64,000 nt of DNA. Source: Mercenaria mercenaria (Eukaryota > Mollusca > Bivalvia > Venerida > Veneridae). The translations under genes and the position numbers were made by a program. Positions within the stretch are counted from its first letter, which is position 1. The number at the start of each line of letters is the position of its first letter. The stretch lies in contig NC_069371.1 of NCBI RefSeq assembly GCF_021730395.1, forward strand, positions 50,230,001 through 50,294,000. Direction: 5' to 3'. The notes beneath the pieces were generated by a model. That model was not told where the DNA came from, searched no databases, and was given only the letters and a program-made list of their open reading frames with translations. Positions 26,769-39,241 of the stretch are shown piece after piece.

Positions 26769-27600
26769 TTTAGCACATTTTATAGTATTGTGAATTTAGT
26801 TTAAGCTTTTATAACAGATATAATAATTAAGTTATAAATTATATAACTGCAAAATTGCTCCTAACGTATGTGTTAAAAGTTTCATTTTTGCACTTTTTTT
26901 TTGCTGTTCAAACGTCACCCTAATTTTTATGATTCTCTTCATGATGATAAAACTTTGGTAACATACGTTTATTAAGATACAAGTTATTAGTTGGCAAATA
27001 AAAATAAGTGCGGATAGTTGTTCATGCTTTTTACGTTGTATTACTGAAATGGAACGATAAGTTACATTTATAAAATTATATGGGTTTTCAGTAAATGAAT
27101 ACCCGTCAACAATAGTTCCTGGTGCTTTTTCTGCGCCTTTAGAAAATGAAAACACGGTTTTATAAAATTTATTTGGCATGTATTTGCTTCAGCTACCACA
27201 AAGTTTAAATGAAATCATTAATCATATCTGTGAAAATATCCTTTGTAACCTTTTAAATTTTGATTGTATTGGAAGCTATATTAATTTCATCAAGAAGTTA
27301 AGTCGAATAGATAAGTATAAATATAGATACTCGGTACATGTTTTAAGACCGAATACGGACACAGACACAAAGACAATAATACACTTCAACACATTCCTCC
27401 TCTACGTAAATGATAATAAAATAGTTAACGAAGTTACAAAAAAAAAACGAATGTAAAGTTAAAATTAGTTTTCTTAAAAAACTGACACTTTCTTAATGGT
27501 GTCTACTTTGTATGTCTTTAAAATCGGGATGTTAGCAACATTATTACTGTGCAAAATTTATTACTTTAGTCAAGTATGTCTAGATCTTCCGAAATTAGAA
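26701..27600. other. First-intron stretch of copy A, no features
   Basis: A poly-T tract at about 26731-26769 and AT-rich single-copy sequence. Short open frames lack support. Confidence 0.4.
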
Positions 27601-27604
27601 ACGG

Positions 27605-28330
27605 GCGATTTAGAGCCGTTCTAAGGGAGTAACCCACGCATTTTAGGCAAACAATTAATTAATAATTTCTAAGTCGAAAAAGGGGCATAATTTTGTAAAA
27701 AAGCAAAATAGAGTAATGGAACCTGTGCAGTGTAAGTCAGTTTATCACAGTAAATAAGTGTGTGAAGTTTCAATCCATTCCCACAAGTGGTTACTGAGAT
27801 ACCAGCTTACATACAAATTTGTACATGTCAGATTATGACAGTGAACAAGTGTGTGAAGTTTCAATCCATTCCAATTAGTGAGTACTGAGATACCAGCTTA
27901 CATACAAAACCTTAACCAAAAAATTCTTAGTCGAAAAAGGGGCATAATTTTGTAAAAAAGCAAAATAGAGTAATGGAACCTGTGCAATGTAAGTCAGTTT
28001 ATCACAGTAAATAAGTGTGTGAAGTTTCAATCCATTCCCACAAGTGCTTACATACAAAAGCTTAACCAAAAAATTCTAAGTAAAAAAAGGGGCATAATTT
28101 TGTAAAAAAGCAAAATAGAGTTATGGAACCTGTGCAGTGTAAGTCAGTTTATCACAGTGAATAAGTGTGTGAAGTTTCAATCCATTCCCACAAGTGATTG
28201 CTGAGATACCAGCTTACATACAAAAACTTAACCAAATCGGGACGCGGACGCCGACGCAGACGCGGACGCCGACGCATGGGCGAGTCCAATAGCTCTACTA
28301 TTCTATGAATAGTCGAGCTAAAAATCGACT
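27605..28330. mobile_element. Tandem-core element in copy A intron 1
   Basis: Units start at about 27671, 27928 and 28078 ('aaggggcataattttgtaaa', 'aagtgtgtgaagtttcaatcc', 'gagataccagcttacatac'). The first unit is longer because of an internal duplication. The end has a (GACGCC)n-like tract (28240-28276) and a strong stem-loop at 28293-28320: AGCTC-t-ACTATTC-tat-GAATAGT-c-GAGCT. Confidence 0.75.
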
Positions 28331-29164
28331 TGAACCGAAGTAAAACTCGATTTCGCAACTTTAAACCAATAACAAGAGTTTGATGCTTCAGTGGACATTT
28401 CCACGCTATTACTAGTAGATGTGAAATTATTTAATCTATTTATCTGTTTTGAATTACTTCTTTATGACATTCTAATTTATTTTCCATATGCTATACATGT
28501 ATAACTTTTATGTTGAGTAAAAATTACGAAGATAACCTTTGATATGACTTAAAATTCAAACATTTCAAAAGTTAATTAGTTAATTGCCCCAGAAAGCTGT
28601 TTTTTATAATGGGACATATCCATTATGAAATACATATACATGTACCTAAAATTAAATGTACATGTAATTAAGATTAAAATGTGATAAGAAGTTTGAAATA
28701 CATGTACCATACATCGAGGCATGACGGATATATCCTTCAAATTTTGAAATTTTAAAAGTAATTCTTGAAATTATACAGTAGTTTATTACGTGTCAAGGTC
28801 GCTGTCTGTAATAAGGGAATATAATTTCCTCGGATCTATACACCATTTTCCAACCTGTGCTCATTTCAATTCTAAGTGTACTTTTCTAATATACGTCGTT
28901 CAAAATTAATAAAAGTAATTTTGTTCAACATATTGTACCAACAGCACGTTTATAAAGACAATATTTTAGTTTGAAAAATATCTTACAGTTTATGAACACA
29001 TTAAAGTGAACATGTGTACATTTTGTCTAGTACATCCTTATAATTTAAACTAGTTCATGGCATGTTCTATTCTGTGATAAGTGGCATAGCAATTTCATTT
29101 GAGGTGTTTGCAGTTTGTTATATGTGGGTCAAACCTATGGACGTATAGAATACAATACAGCAAA

Positions 29165-29330
29165 TAATAGCTGCTTCGGCTTATTCGCGTTTTTTCATTA
29201 ACGAAACGTATACCACCGCTCAAAAAAACAAAGAAAAATATCAAACAGGGAATGCCACGCACCAAAAGCTCAGCCTCCTCAAAACGAACCCCCCAGCACG
29301 CAAACGCGTGCACCACACACAGCCCTATAG
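29165..29330 (+). repeat. Dispersed repeat with CA-rich core, copy 1 of 3 (partial)
   Basis: It shares 'atatcaaacaggg', 'ccaaaagc', 'cagcctcc' and a 'cccagcacgcaaacgcg' segment with 37235-37560 and 44833-45190. It is the shortest of the three. Confidence 0.6.
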
Positions 29331-30136
29331 TACCAGCTTAATTGAAATTATTGCACAAACCTCATGGTTTCAGGTTTCAAAGGACAAGAAAGTACAATAA
29401 CACTAATTACGGGGAGACAATTTACGTCCACAATTCACAGCACTGAATCACTACTGTCGTGATTAAAACTAAAATCTGCAATATGACTCTTTGAGAGAAG
29501 AGGTCACATCAATGCAATCAGACTGGTCTTGATTGAATTGAATCTGGACATGTCACACTAAATAAAGTTTTTTAACATTTTATCTAAAAAACTGTTTAAT
29601 CATCTAAAACATTACACTGACTACAGACCATTAAACTCAAACTAAGATTAAGATAAAGTAGCCGTACCAAAATAATTATTCTACAATTGTCAGAGACTGT
29701 TTGAAGATTGTACAAATCATCTGCTCAATAGCTTCTAAAATTGTATGCAAATATAAATAAACAGAATACTTATTGATAATAGAAGCAGGAACGCAAATCT
29801 TAAAGTCTCAAAATTAAACTTTCAAAACGTTTTTCTTTTTTTTTTTTCGCTTTATAAAGCAAATATTTCAGTGGCAACTTCGGTAACCTTTTAAACATTT
29901 ATATTTACAAGATGTGAGTCAGCACAAGATATAACATTTTGTAACTTATTATCATTGTCAAGGGAAATTACACACACAAAAATAGATTAGAAAGCTTACA
30001 GGCATTTGATTGATCGACGTCTACTTACTCATCCGGACGATGAAAATATTGATACTATTATTTACCTTGGATATGTGATTGTTCTAGAAAGAACTTAACT
30101 ATACATGTTTAAAGAACGAGATAGTGTGGTTATGCA

Positions 30137-30430
30137 CTTATTGCTTTATCATCAAGGTCTTCTCGAACTAGGAAGTTTGCGTTTATCACAAAACTCGATG
30201 GTACTGTAACCTTGATTTGCATTTTAAACCCGAAAAGAGCCTATCCTACCCAGCTGGTATATTAATGGCTTCATTTAGTGCCTGGATAAGGGTGCAATAT
30301 CTGGAACCTCTAATTTAATGCATAGTTTACGTTTAAAAGCTTCTTTATATTGTGATGGTAGACTTATGTGATGCATCAGATAAAGGAGGATGTTAAAAGC
30401 TAAACTAATATTTTCAGACAATTATAAAAT
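30137..30430 (+). promoter_or_regulatory. Noncoding block conserved between duplication units (copy A)
   Basis: This block matches about 47243-47500 in unit B, at the same place in the gene (0.6-1.4 kb before the first coding exon), while flanking intron has diverged. Shared phrases in order are TTATTGCTTTATCAT, CTGTAACCTTGA, AAAGAGCCTATCCTA, GGATAARGGTGCAA and CAGATAAAGGAG. There is no shared reading frame. It may be an intronic enhancer or an alternative exon (inference). Confidence 0.5.
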
Positions 30431-30802
30431 AAATTGACAGTATTGCAACACCGACAATGCAAAAAGTAAAAGCAAAATAAAAAAACAAATAAGAATTTCA
30501 CAAAGCGAATGCATACCCATATTTACAATGAGACTGAGCTAATATTTGCAAGTTACTTTTATCTGCTGAAATTAACATGTAAAGCATATAAATTTAGACA
30601 AGACTTTTTTTAATGTTAGGTTTTCAACCTTTTAAACTTTTTATCTTGCTTTTTCAAAAGTATGCACTGGTATCGAAATAGTAAATGCTTCTTTTATATG
30701 AAAGGTATGGTTTGTGTTCAAGTACGAGTGAATTTATCAATGTCTACAATTCCATAAGAAGAACATTTGGAAGCACAGAACGTAACTATACAAAAAAATA
30801 GA

Positions 30803-30977
30803 AGACTCGGCAACACATCATCCGCCTTGCCATCACCATGCCCCGGCAGACTCGGCAACACATCCTCCGCCTTGCAATCACCATGACCCGACAGACTCGG
30901 CAACACCCTCTTCGCCTTGCCATCAGCATGCCCCGACAGACTCGGCAACCCCCCCCCCCCCCCCTCGCCATCACCGT
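30803..30977. repeat. 45-bp minisatellite, four units
   Basis: AGACTCGGCAAC starts at 30803, 30848, 30893 and 30938, exactly 45 bp apart; the last unit runs into a poly-C tract. The unit is a multiple of three and unbroken on the minus strand (VLPSLSGHGDGKADD-like 15-mers). It lies in an intron of a plus-strand gene, so I do not call it coding. Confidence 0.8.
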
Positions 30978-31555
30978 GGCCGGACCGCTCTGATACTTAC
31001 TAAAACTTCTGTTCCCCAAAAAGGAAAGTGAGACACTCGCAAAAGTTCCAAATAACATTGTTACATGATAAAGGGTCAATCACCATCATCTCTTTGCGAA
31101 TAAAACTTCAATACTATTTATTGATTTACCAGTAAAACGGTACTGGGTATCTGAGTAATTTTCTCCTTCCAAAAGAAGTCATTTTTCCCATTTCATAGTA
31201 GACTTTAAGTCTATCTAACTTGTTGGAAACCCATGAAAAGTATAAAAGTAAACATAAAAACAAATAGGTCAAACAAACATTAAGAAACATAGTAGCAAAA
31301 TGCCACAGAAAAAGTTTTAAATCAGCCTATTTTTCCGCTCTGGTAAATCTTGCAACCAAATATCCGCACTTGTACAATATTGTGCTATTATTTTGTCTAT
31401 AAACGGAAATATGCATGCTCCAACTTTCGTTGAAATCTTCTGAACGCCAATAATCTAATAGCACTGTTCCGCGTAACTCTGGATCACCCCTTAAATGTAT
31501 TTAATAAAACCACATTCTTTAAACTACTAGCTTGTTCTGTTTCAGATATCCAAAC

Positions 31556-34500
31556 ATGTCTGGAAAATCTAAAGACGTTTCATACGTGTGTACACTAAGC
31601 GACGAACTTGTTAGAGTGGCCAAAAAAGAACTGAATGAAATACCTGAGAAAAGAGCCGAAGATATAAACACACTAAGAAAGAGAATTCTTAAACATCCTG
31701 GTACTTCATAATATTTTCTTCAGGATGATTAAACTGCTTCATAAGATATGAATGATGCCCATATCCGAGAGGGTACACGCGCATTCGAGCAGAAATAACA
31801 TAATATTAACCTTTACCTTGCTAAATTTCTAAAATGGACTGGGCCATCATTTAATTTTAGTAGTACCACTTATTATTCAATGGGGTGTTCTCTGAAAATT
31901 TACTGACAGTGCAGACCATGATTAGTCTGCAAGAAAGTGCAGACTGATCTTGGTCTGCACTGGTCGCAAAGGCAGAATCACTTGCCTCCATCATGCTAAA
32001 GGTTAACACATTCCGGTTTTCATTTGAAAAAGTATGAATATATATCAAAATGATACAGTTAATAAGAAGTATACATGAATAATAGTTTTGATTTATAGAC
32101 AGGTGTATGTTAAACAGTATTTCCTCATTAAGATGCTTAGTTCTAAGTGTATTTTTGTCGTTTGAACTTAAGATATTGCCATTGTTATCTTACAGGTCTA
32201 AATATTTGTACTGATGATGCCTACTTACTGAAATTTCTAAGAGCCTCAGCATTCGACCAAGATGCGGCGTACACACTTATATTGAAATATTTCGAGATGA
32301 AAGCAGATGAGAAAAATAAACAGCTGTTTACAGACTTGCGATCTGCAGCAGTGAAGCACGTGGTTGAGAGAGGTGTAGTAGGTTTACTTCCACACAGAGA
32401 CAAGCAGGGAAGAAGTGTTGTTGTTTTCAGACCAGGTATGTTAACACTTTTGTTCTTAGTCGTTAGAGAATGTAGCCAGGTAAACCAGTCAAAACACTTT
32501 TACAAATTTATCAAAAAAGTGGAAGCCTTGCAATTGAACATGCCATTGGTGCAGTGACTGATGTTGGAACAGTGGCTGGTTAAACTTTGGCAAACGGAAA
32601 ATCTTGTGAATGGTGTAGACCACTTGTGGATCTTTTCCATATTGAGATAAACGCTATTTTAACAGAATTCGGATGAATACATGCTTAAGGCAGGCATACA
32701 TTATATTAAAATAAATATGACCATAGTTTATGATTTAAATTAAATCTAATACATTATTTTCTTTTGCAGGTAAATGGGACACAAGTCAGTTCGGACTAGC
32801 CGATATGTTTAAAACAATATTCATGCTACTGATCAAGCTCGCTGAGGTATCAGATAAGAAAAATAAAAAAATAAAACACACCTTATACTAAAATAATTTT
32901 AATTATTAGTAATTCCTTATACATGAAGATTTGTAACAGACATATATTTCAATACATTTGGTAGTAAGACTGAAAGCGGTTGTAAAATAACACATATGTT
33001 AGCAATATCACATGTTCTAGACTTATCTTTATCTGATTACATACATTGAAAAGTATGCTTATGTCTAGTTAAAGTTAACCCAAGGTTCTGCTACATGTTC
33101 AATAAATTAGCTGAGTTAAAGATATTCTACGTACGACAATATTTGGAAATAAGTGTAGCCGCTGATTGCAATAAAACAAAACCTACATAGCCGTACGTAT
33201 ACAGTTTACAATTTCAAAAGACCCAACATTCCTATTACTTTACTGAATAGATGCTTCAGTATTGATTAAAAAAGTTACATTATACAGGACGAAGAGACAC
33301 AGATAAGGGGATGTGTTGTCTTGTATGATATGGATGCCATGGGATTTGGACATCTGACACACATATCACCATTCTATGCTAAACGCAGTGCGATGCTTTT
33401 TCAGGTGACGTATATTTTATTTCTAACAGGACAAGAACTTCATTTTTTTCCATGAACAGGAGTGTGTGTGCGTGTGTGTTTAGCGTCTTTTACACTTATT
33501 TTCAGTCATATAAACGACGGTCTACTTATAACAGTGAGCGAAATGCCCAACTTTATAGTGCTGCCTCTCTGGAATATCACGCCGTAGACTCGTGAAATGA
33601 AACCCAACCAGTCACATTATCCAGACACACTGGGCCTAGTACTACCGTCTACCGAGGCTGTTAAAAGACACAGGAGAGTATTAAGTTTTAATCCTTTGTA
33701 GACTTGTGGGCTCATGCATACCGGGTGTAGTATTCAGCTTTATTTCTTATTTTTTTAATAATGTGTTTGTATTTTTCAGGACTGCGTTCCAGTCAGATTT
33801 AAATACATTCATGTTGTGAACGAACCAGCTGTGTTTGACTACTTATTTGCCTTGGGAAGGCCATTCATGAGCCAAGAGTCCATTGACAAAGTATGTAAAC
33901 TTAGTTGCTTTTTATGCCCCCAAAGGGTCTTCTTATAATTTTGATGAAAAGTAAAGACAGCTAATACGGTATGAACGTTCATAGGTTAACGTTGTGGCGA
34001 TCTTTACGCTAACTTTGCATTTCTTTTCGAAATAGTTAAAAGTCGGTATCTCGAATTCTAAGGGATCGAACGTTTTACTTCGAGATAACCGAAATTCGAC
34101 TTAAAATGATTTTATGCACGTGTTTTTCGGACAGGTCTTGAAAATGTTTTCGAGATAGCCGGAATTTTGAGATAAGCGATTTTGAGATATGACGTTTTTG
34201 CTAAAGCTGCTTATGTTATCTCCATTCAAGATTTTAGCTTCACGATAATAATAATGATAAAGACTTTAAGATACCTTTCCGTTTTATACTGCATAAACAC
34301 AGAAATAATATATGATGGTGAAGTAGTTACAAAATGTATCATAACCACAGGGCTAAAGAGTTAACTACTTCTTAATTCAATGCAGACATATTTTGTGATG
34401 AGGTGGCTTATTGTATAATAATTATGGTATGTTTTACTGTTTGTATTTAATGCATGATAGTAAACAGACATAAAAGTATAGCTTACACATTTTCTAAGAA

Positions 34501-35985
34501 TGAATGTTTTACAAAACGGACGGCTCTTTATTTGTTCTTTATTTATTCACTTAGAGATAGAGACAAAATATACTCCCCTCTAATCACATCTTGTCATAAC
34601 TGCCTTACGCTGAAATTCTAATTATATAATTCATATATCAAGCATAACTTAAGGTTCCATAAGGCTTTAAATTGTATGTCAAAAACAGATAAAACAGCTC
34701 CCCAAATAGATGTTATGCGTAACTATAATATTATATGTAGAAAGGCACTATATTTAATACTGCACATGAACCTTTACAATTAGTGCCATGAAGGGAGGTA
34801 ATAAAAATCAATAGATTCAATAAAACTTCATTCTGTGTTCATCAATATTCAAACTTTCGACAAATACTAGAGAAAACAATTATCGGAAATAAGATTTAAT
34901 AAGAAATTAATATATTTTATGCTCACAACGAAAAATATGACAGCCACATGTTAAACAAATGCATTATGAGCCTTTAAATGTATTTAATAACACGTAACAA
35001 AATGTAGTATCACAATATAATTATACAATGAATTTACTTTGTAGTGAAGCAGTTATAATATAAAAATTGGTTTTATTCTTCTAAAATCTAACTTATTTGT
35101 CAGATCTTATGTCCTTACAAGAAGATATGAAAATAATTGAAAATAAAGATATAGATATATATTAAAGAATGTACTCAAGGTTAATATATACTCTTCGTGT
35201 TATGGAAGTACATATTCTAATGCCGTAATTCAATCATAAATTTTCAGGTGTTGATTCATGGCCATAAGTTAGAGGAATTGGCTGAATATTTTGATTTGGA
35301 TTATCTGCCAACAGAATATGGAGGAAAAGCTCCCCCGTTATCAAATCAGGTAATTTTATGATACTTAAAGGGCGACAATCACTGAAACTAAATTTTGTAT
35401 TATTCTGGCTTTCCTTTACCTAACCGAAATTATTCGAATGTATACTAAGTTTAAAATTAAATTTCTTAATAAGATATGAATAAATAATTTTCCACACTTT
35501 CAACGAAATTCATATCTTGTAATAAATACTTCGTATCAATCGTTTTATGAACAATCTTGAGTTGAGTCTTATTTTATGGAACATTTTCCAAGAGTTGAAT
35601 TTACATGTTATAATTATTGAAGTTGCTAACTTTTCAACATTGCCTGAATGTTTGTTAAACCGGATCGTGACATATCGACACTGTTTTTATCTTTATAACA
35701 TAAACAAAAACCTGTGGCTTTGATTCAAAATGTGCCACAGAAATTTGATCAATAGACTGTACATATATGTATTTTATTGGAAATTTTAAAAAGTATAATT
35801 TGCGAAAATTATATATCCAGTATATCTTCTGACATTATGACATTTTCTATGGGTAGGAGCTGAAGAGGGCAATATTGGATCGTGATAAAGATTTTGATGC
35901 CGAAGCTAAGAATGGTCTGGTAAACGCCAAAAGTGAGAGCTCTATGGACGGAATTACAGGAACGTACCGGAAATTGGAAATATAG
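31556..35985 (+). CDS. CRAL-TRIO domain protein, alpha-tocopherol-transfer-protein-like (copy A)
   Basis: Seven coding exons: 31556-31700, 32196-32435, 32770-32846, 33288-33404, 33780-33890, 35248-35349 and 35857-35985 (TAG), giving 306 residues. All introns are GT-AG and phases agree. The start ATG lies 10 nt after an acceptor, so a noncoding exon lies upstream. Residues of about 15-80 form the CRAL-TRIO N-terminal helices (ELNEIPEKRAEDINTLRKRI, DDAYLLKFLRASAFDQDAAY). Residues of about 95-260 form the Sec14/CRAL-TRIO lipid pocket (ETQIRGCVVLYDMDAMGFG, KYIHVVNEPAVFDYLFALGR, EYGGKAP). The order and motifs match TTPA, TTPAL and related carriers, which move small hydrophobic ligands between membranes. 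The human TTPA segment EKIKER, part of its basic phosphoinositide-binding face, is here QESIDK, so lipid-exchange partners may differ (inference). The ligand is unknown. A possible polyadenylation signal is at 36748. Confidence 0.93.
31806..32006 (+). mobile_element. TTAA-flanked MITE in copy A intron 1b
   Basis: TTAACCTTTACCTTGCTAAA at the left and GCTAAAGGTTAA at the right. The interior has 'ggtcgcaaaggcagaatcacttgcc', shared with 51522-51715. It lies between coding exons 1 and 2. Confidence 0.75.
33470..33665 (-). mobile_element. 5'-truncated SINE in copy A intron 4
   Basis: Its reverse complement matches the body of the SINE at 49318-49650: 'aatgtgactgg', 'gaggcagcactataaagttg', 'tcgtttatatgactgaaaa', 'gacgctaaacac'. 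The tRNA-like head is missing. Confidence 0.8.
34035..34192. repeat. Short repeat rich in TCGAGATA/TATCTCGA motifs
   Basis: 'ggtatctcgaatt', 'cttcgagataaccgaaattcga' and 'cgagatagccggaattttgagata' recur within 160 bp in copy A intron 5, in both orientations. It looks like a dispersed repeat; the family is not recognised. Confidence 0.45.
34380..35247. other. Intron stretch without features
   Basis: Remaining part of copy A intron 5. AT-rich, no exon or element recognised. Confidence 0.4.
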
Positions 35986-35989
35986 ACCA

Positions 35990-36130
35990 GTCGAAAGTTA
36001 TTGATATAGACCAATAAGATGTCTTCAATATGTTCTGATGTTTTCATTAGAAAATAATTAATCGATAGTTATTGATATCGACAGTAAGATGTCTTCAATA
36101 TGTTTTGATGTTTTCATTGATCAGAAGTAA
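35990..36130 (+). repeat. Tandem duplication in the copy A 3' UTR
   Basis: A phrase of about 70 bp ('gttattgatat...gacc/gac...taagatgtcttcaatatgtt', then 'tgatgttttcatt') occurs twice in a row just after the stop codon, at about 35996-36052 and 36068-36120. Copy B's 3' UTR shows no equivalent. Confidence 0.7.
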
Positions 36131-36747
36131 TCGGAACTTTTAATTATAGACCATTGAGTTGGAATGTTTATTTTGACTCTTTTTTTTAATCTTATTAGTT
36201 AAATGAAACTGTATGAGCGGATTTCAACACAGTTTCTATTAGACATTTTCCTAAAGCATCTGTAAGGATGGAAGCTTACAATGCGCGCTTTTTCTGATTA
36301 CGTAACATTTGATATGATTTTCAGAATTAATTTGAATTTCTTTATTAATTCACACATACTTGACATAACATTTCCACTTGTCGGATCATATACTTTTTAC
36401 ATAAGGTGAATATCAGTTTCGATGTATATGATCTAGAAACTTAGCAAATAATCCTAACACAGGTTTGACTGTATATTTATTTTACTTGAAGTGGTTGCGA
36501 TGTTACTTATTTATTTTACTTGTGTGAGTACGCATATTTTGTATTTCAATAAGCGTCTAATGTGGCATGATAAAGAACATTGGAAGATCAGCTGGAAGTA
36601 ACTCAAACGGCTTCTGATTGGTTGAAAATCTAATGTATATTTAGGATGTAAAGTGGGCTGTCATTGGTGTACTATGCGTTTGATGTGTTTGAAAACTCTC
36701 TTATATCATACATGAAAATCTGAACCATGACTACTAACCAGAATTGT

Positions 36748-36753
36748 AATAAA
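36748..36753 (+). terminator. Possible polyadenylation signal of copy A
   Basis: AATAAA, about 760 bp downstream of the stop codon, followed by a T-rich stretch. It is the first clear canonical signal found. Confidence 0.4.
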
Positions 36754-36784
36754 TGATGAATTTTGGATAGGACAATTCTTATTT

Positions 36785-37020
36785 TATTTGGGATTTACGG
36801 CGCACTAACACCGTATAGGTTATATGGCGTCAAACAGGACTACAAACTTTGGTTTCATATCTCATTTACATCGAAATAAAAACATGAGGTGTGGAATCAA
36901 AATTTGCATTGATTTCATCATCGTGACATCGCGTTCTCACCATCGTATCATCGTTGTTTCATCATCGTGCCATCGCGCCATCGCGTTTTCGTCATCGTAC
37001 CATCGTGCATCGCGGTTTAG
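36785..37020 (+). repeat. Dispersed repeat fragment followed by a CATCG minisatellite
   Basis: 36785-36905 matches the first half of 55982-56232 ('ttacggcgcaccaacac', 'caaacaggactacaaa', 'catttacatcgaaataaaaa'). It can form a hairpin of CACCTCAT-type against ATGAGGTG. 36918-37018 is a loose repeat of 'catcgtgccatcgcg'. Confidence 0.65.
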
Positions 37021-37234
37021 TATTAAATAAAAAGTCACGATTGTCCAAACGGAACACCGTAACCATCAAATAGGAAAGTGTAGCGACTAACTGTAGAGGG
37101 ATCAACCACCAAACATACATTGTGCTTAACGATATTTGCATGCTATTCTTTTGATACACTTACTTACACATTTTACAAATATTTTATTAAACTAAACCTT
37201 ATGTTTAATTTTCTAAATGATATAAAATGATGTG

Positions 37235-37560
37235 AAAATAACAAGGATCAATATCAAACAGGGGCAGTCAGGTTCCAAAAGCGTGGCCTCCCCAACACCA
37301 ACCCAGCACGCGGACGCGCACACAACCAACACACACACTCTCACACAAAGTCAACCCGCTAGGACAAAACAAACAAATAAAGGAACAAAGTGGGGCACCA
37401 CCCTGGTACGGTCAGTGGCAAAACCACCACTCACTGGGGAGCTTAAACCGATTTATGGTGCTCCTAACCTCACTCTTATATACGCCATGTTCCAAAGTCA
37501 CAGAACAGTGTAAATAAAAGTTATCCCCGCTAGGTGAAACCCTAACATACGCAAGGGCAA
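37235..37560 (+). repeat. Dispersed repeat with CA-rich core, copy 2 of 3
   Basis: Closely matches 44833-45190: 'caacaggg', 'cctccccaa', 'ggacaaaacaaacaaat', 'ggtcagtrgcaaaaccacc', 'aaaccgrtttatggtgc', 'ccccgcyaggtgaaacccta'. No coding capacity is conserved between copies. Confidence 0.75.
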
Positions 37561-38319
37561 CACGAGGTTGCAGAAGACAGAGCAACAAGGGAACACCATT
37601 AAGAACAAGTTTTAGAAGTGTTTTAGGTTGTGTTTTATTTCTTTAAAAGATCTTTAGTAAAATGTAGTGAAAGCCTTCCCCGGATTATGATATCGGTAAC
37701 CCTGTTGTAATAACGTTTTGGTAATGGGAAGACTTCTGACATTAAAATCCTATAACTTTAAACAAGCTTTTGCAAACGAATAAGTTGCGAAATATAGACA
37801 CCGTATGACGTCACTCGAGGACGGGAGAAGTTGACAATATCGAAATTAAAATCGTCTCTATATCATATATTTTTGTTTCTAAATTACTATTCACAATTAT
37901 TAAGTGCAAAATGACGCTTCTTAATCTGTTGATAACCTGTAATTCTTTTTGATAAATGTGTCTTACCTTTTCTGAAAAATATATGTTGTCCATATTCAAA
38001 ATAACATCAAGGTACCTCAAGGTTCGATTTAAAGCTTCAATAATGGGTTTGCACAAAGTAAACTAAATGTGTGAATAAAATGGCATTTTAAATAATGTCA
38101 TTGTAAATAAGTAGTAAAATGATAGGATTAGTTTTAGTTTATAAAAATATTTTCCTATTTTACCAAAACCGATCGACAAAGACAGAAAACATAAAAATAT
38201 TGAACGGATATCATGCTAATGTGCCTTACAATTATATGACAAAAGACAAAAATTAGAAGCATTTTATTAGAAGCACAGTATTAGACTTATTTCTTTTATT
38301 AATGTTTCTCCACTCCATC
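37561..38319. other. Gene-free stretch between duplication units
   Basis: No exon, RNA gene or repeat recognised; AT-rich. Confidence 0.45.
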
Positions 38320-38960
38320 ACTTTTAAATATTTTCTGTCACATTTTCAAGCTGTATCTCTTATAATTACTTTTTGTGCAATGTTGAACCTGTATTTTGTT
38401 CAATATTTGACCCAACTCTGCTATTAATATTTTATTTTCAATACCTGTAGATATATTCTGTTCAATGATGGTCCACCACCTGATTATAAATATTATTTAG
38501 TCAATACTGGAATTGTATCTCTGATAATAAGGTATGCGACCAATAATAAACCTGCATCTCTTGAATTTGTTCTGTTAATATTAGACCTGTATCGGACCGG
38601 TAGTGGATTTTCTTTTTTTTTGTTTGTTTGTTTTTGTTTTTTTTTTTTCCAATATTGGACCGGTTTTTAATGAAATACGTTACGTTCAATATTGCATCTC
38701 TGTCTCTAGAAAATATTTTCTGTCAGTATTAGATCTGTCGTCTCTTATAATTGTTTCTATCCAATAATTGTCTATCATCAATATACTTTTCACCAGTATA
38801 TAGGAGCAGTAACTCTTTCAATACTGGACCAATGTCTGTTGTTGATATTTTCTATCCAATATTAGAACTGTACCTCATAAAGCATACTGTGCTCCACCTC
38901 AATCTCTTAATATGTTTCAGACTAGTATTTGATTTACTTTATTAAGTTGTTTAATACTTT
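38320..38960 (+). repeat. Degenerate minisatellite at the start of duplication unit B
   Basis: Many loose copies of 'tgttcaatattggacctgtatctctt' at intervals of about 45-65 bp; the counterpart is at 24640-24960. It is interrupted by a T/G-rich run at about 38608-38650. Confidence 0.65.
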
Positions 38961-39241
38961 AGTATGATATAGGGCACCATATCTATTAAAAAATCCTGTT
39001 TAATATTGGACCTGTGTCTCCCTTCATAAACGGTAAAATCACAACTTATCTTTATTCTATATTTTACTTGTGCTATTTTATTTCTTCATTCGTGAATCGT
39101 ACCTCTCCTCTGGAGTTGTATAAGAAGTTGCCAGGTCGGCGACGCTTAAACAAATACTCATGTAACAGAAGTGCATGCATTTCTTTATCATAAGTGCTTT
39201 CGATAAGATATAATCTTTCACTTTCGGCCAATGAATTTTAT

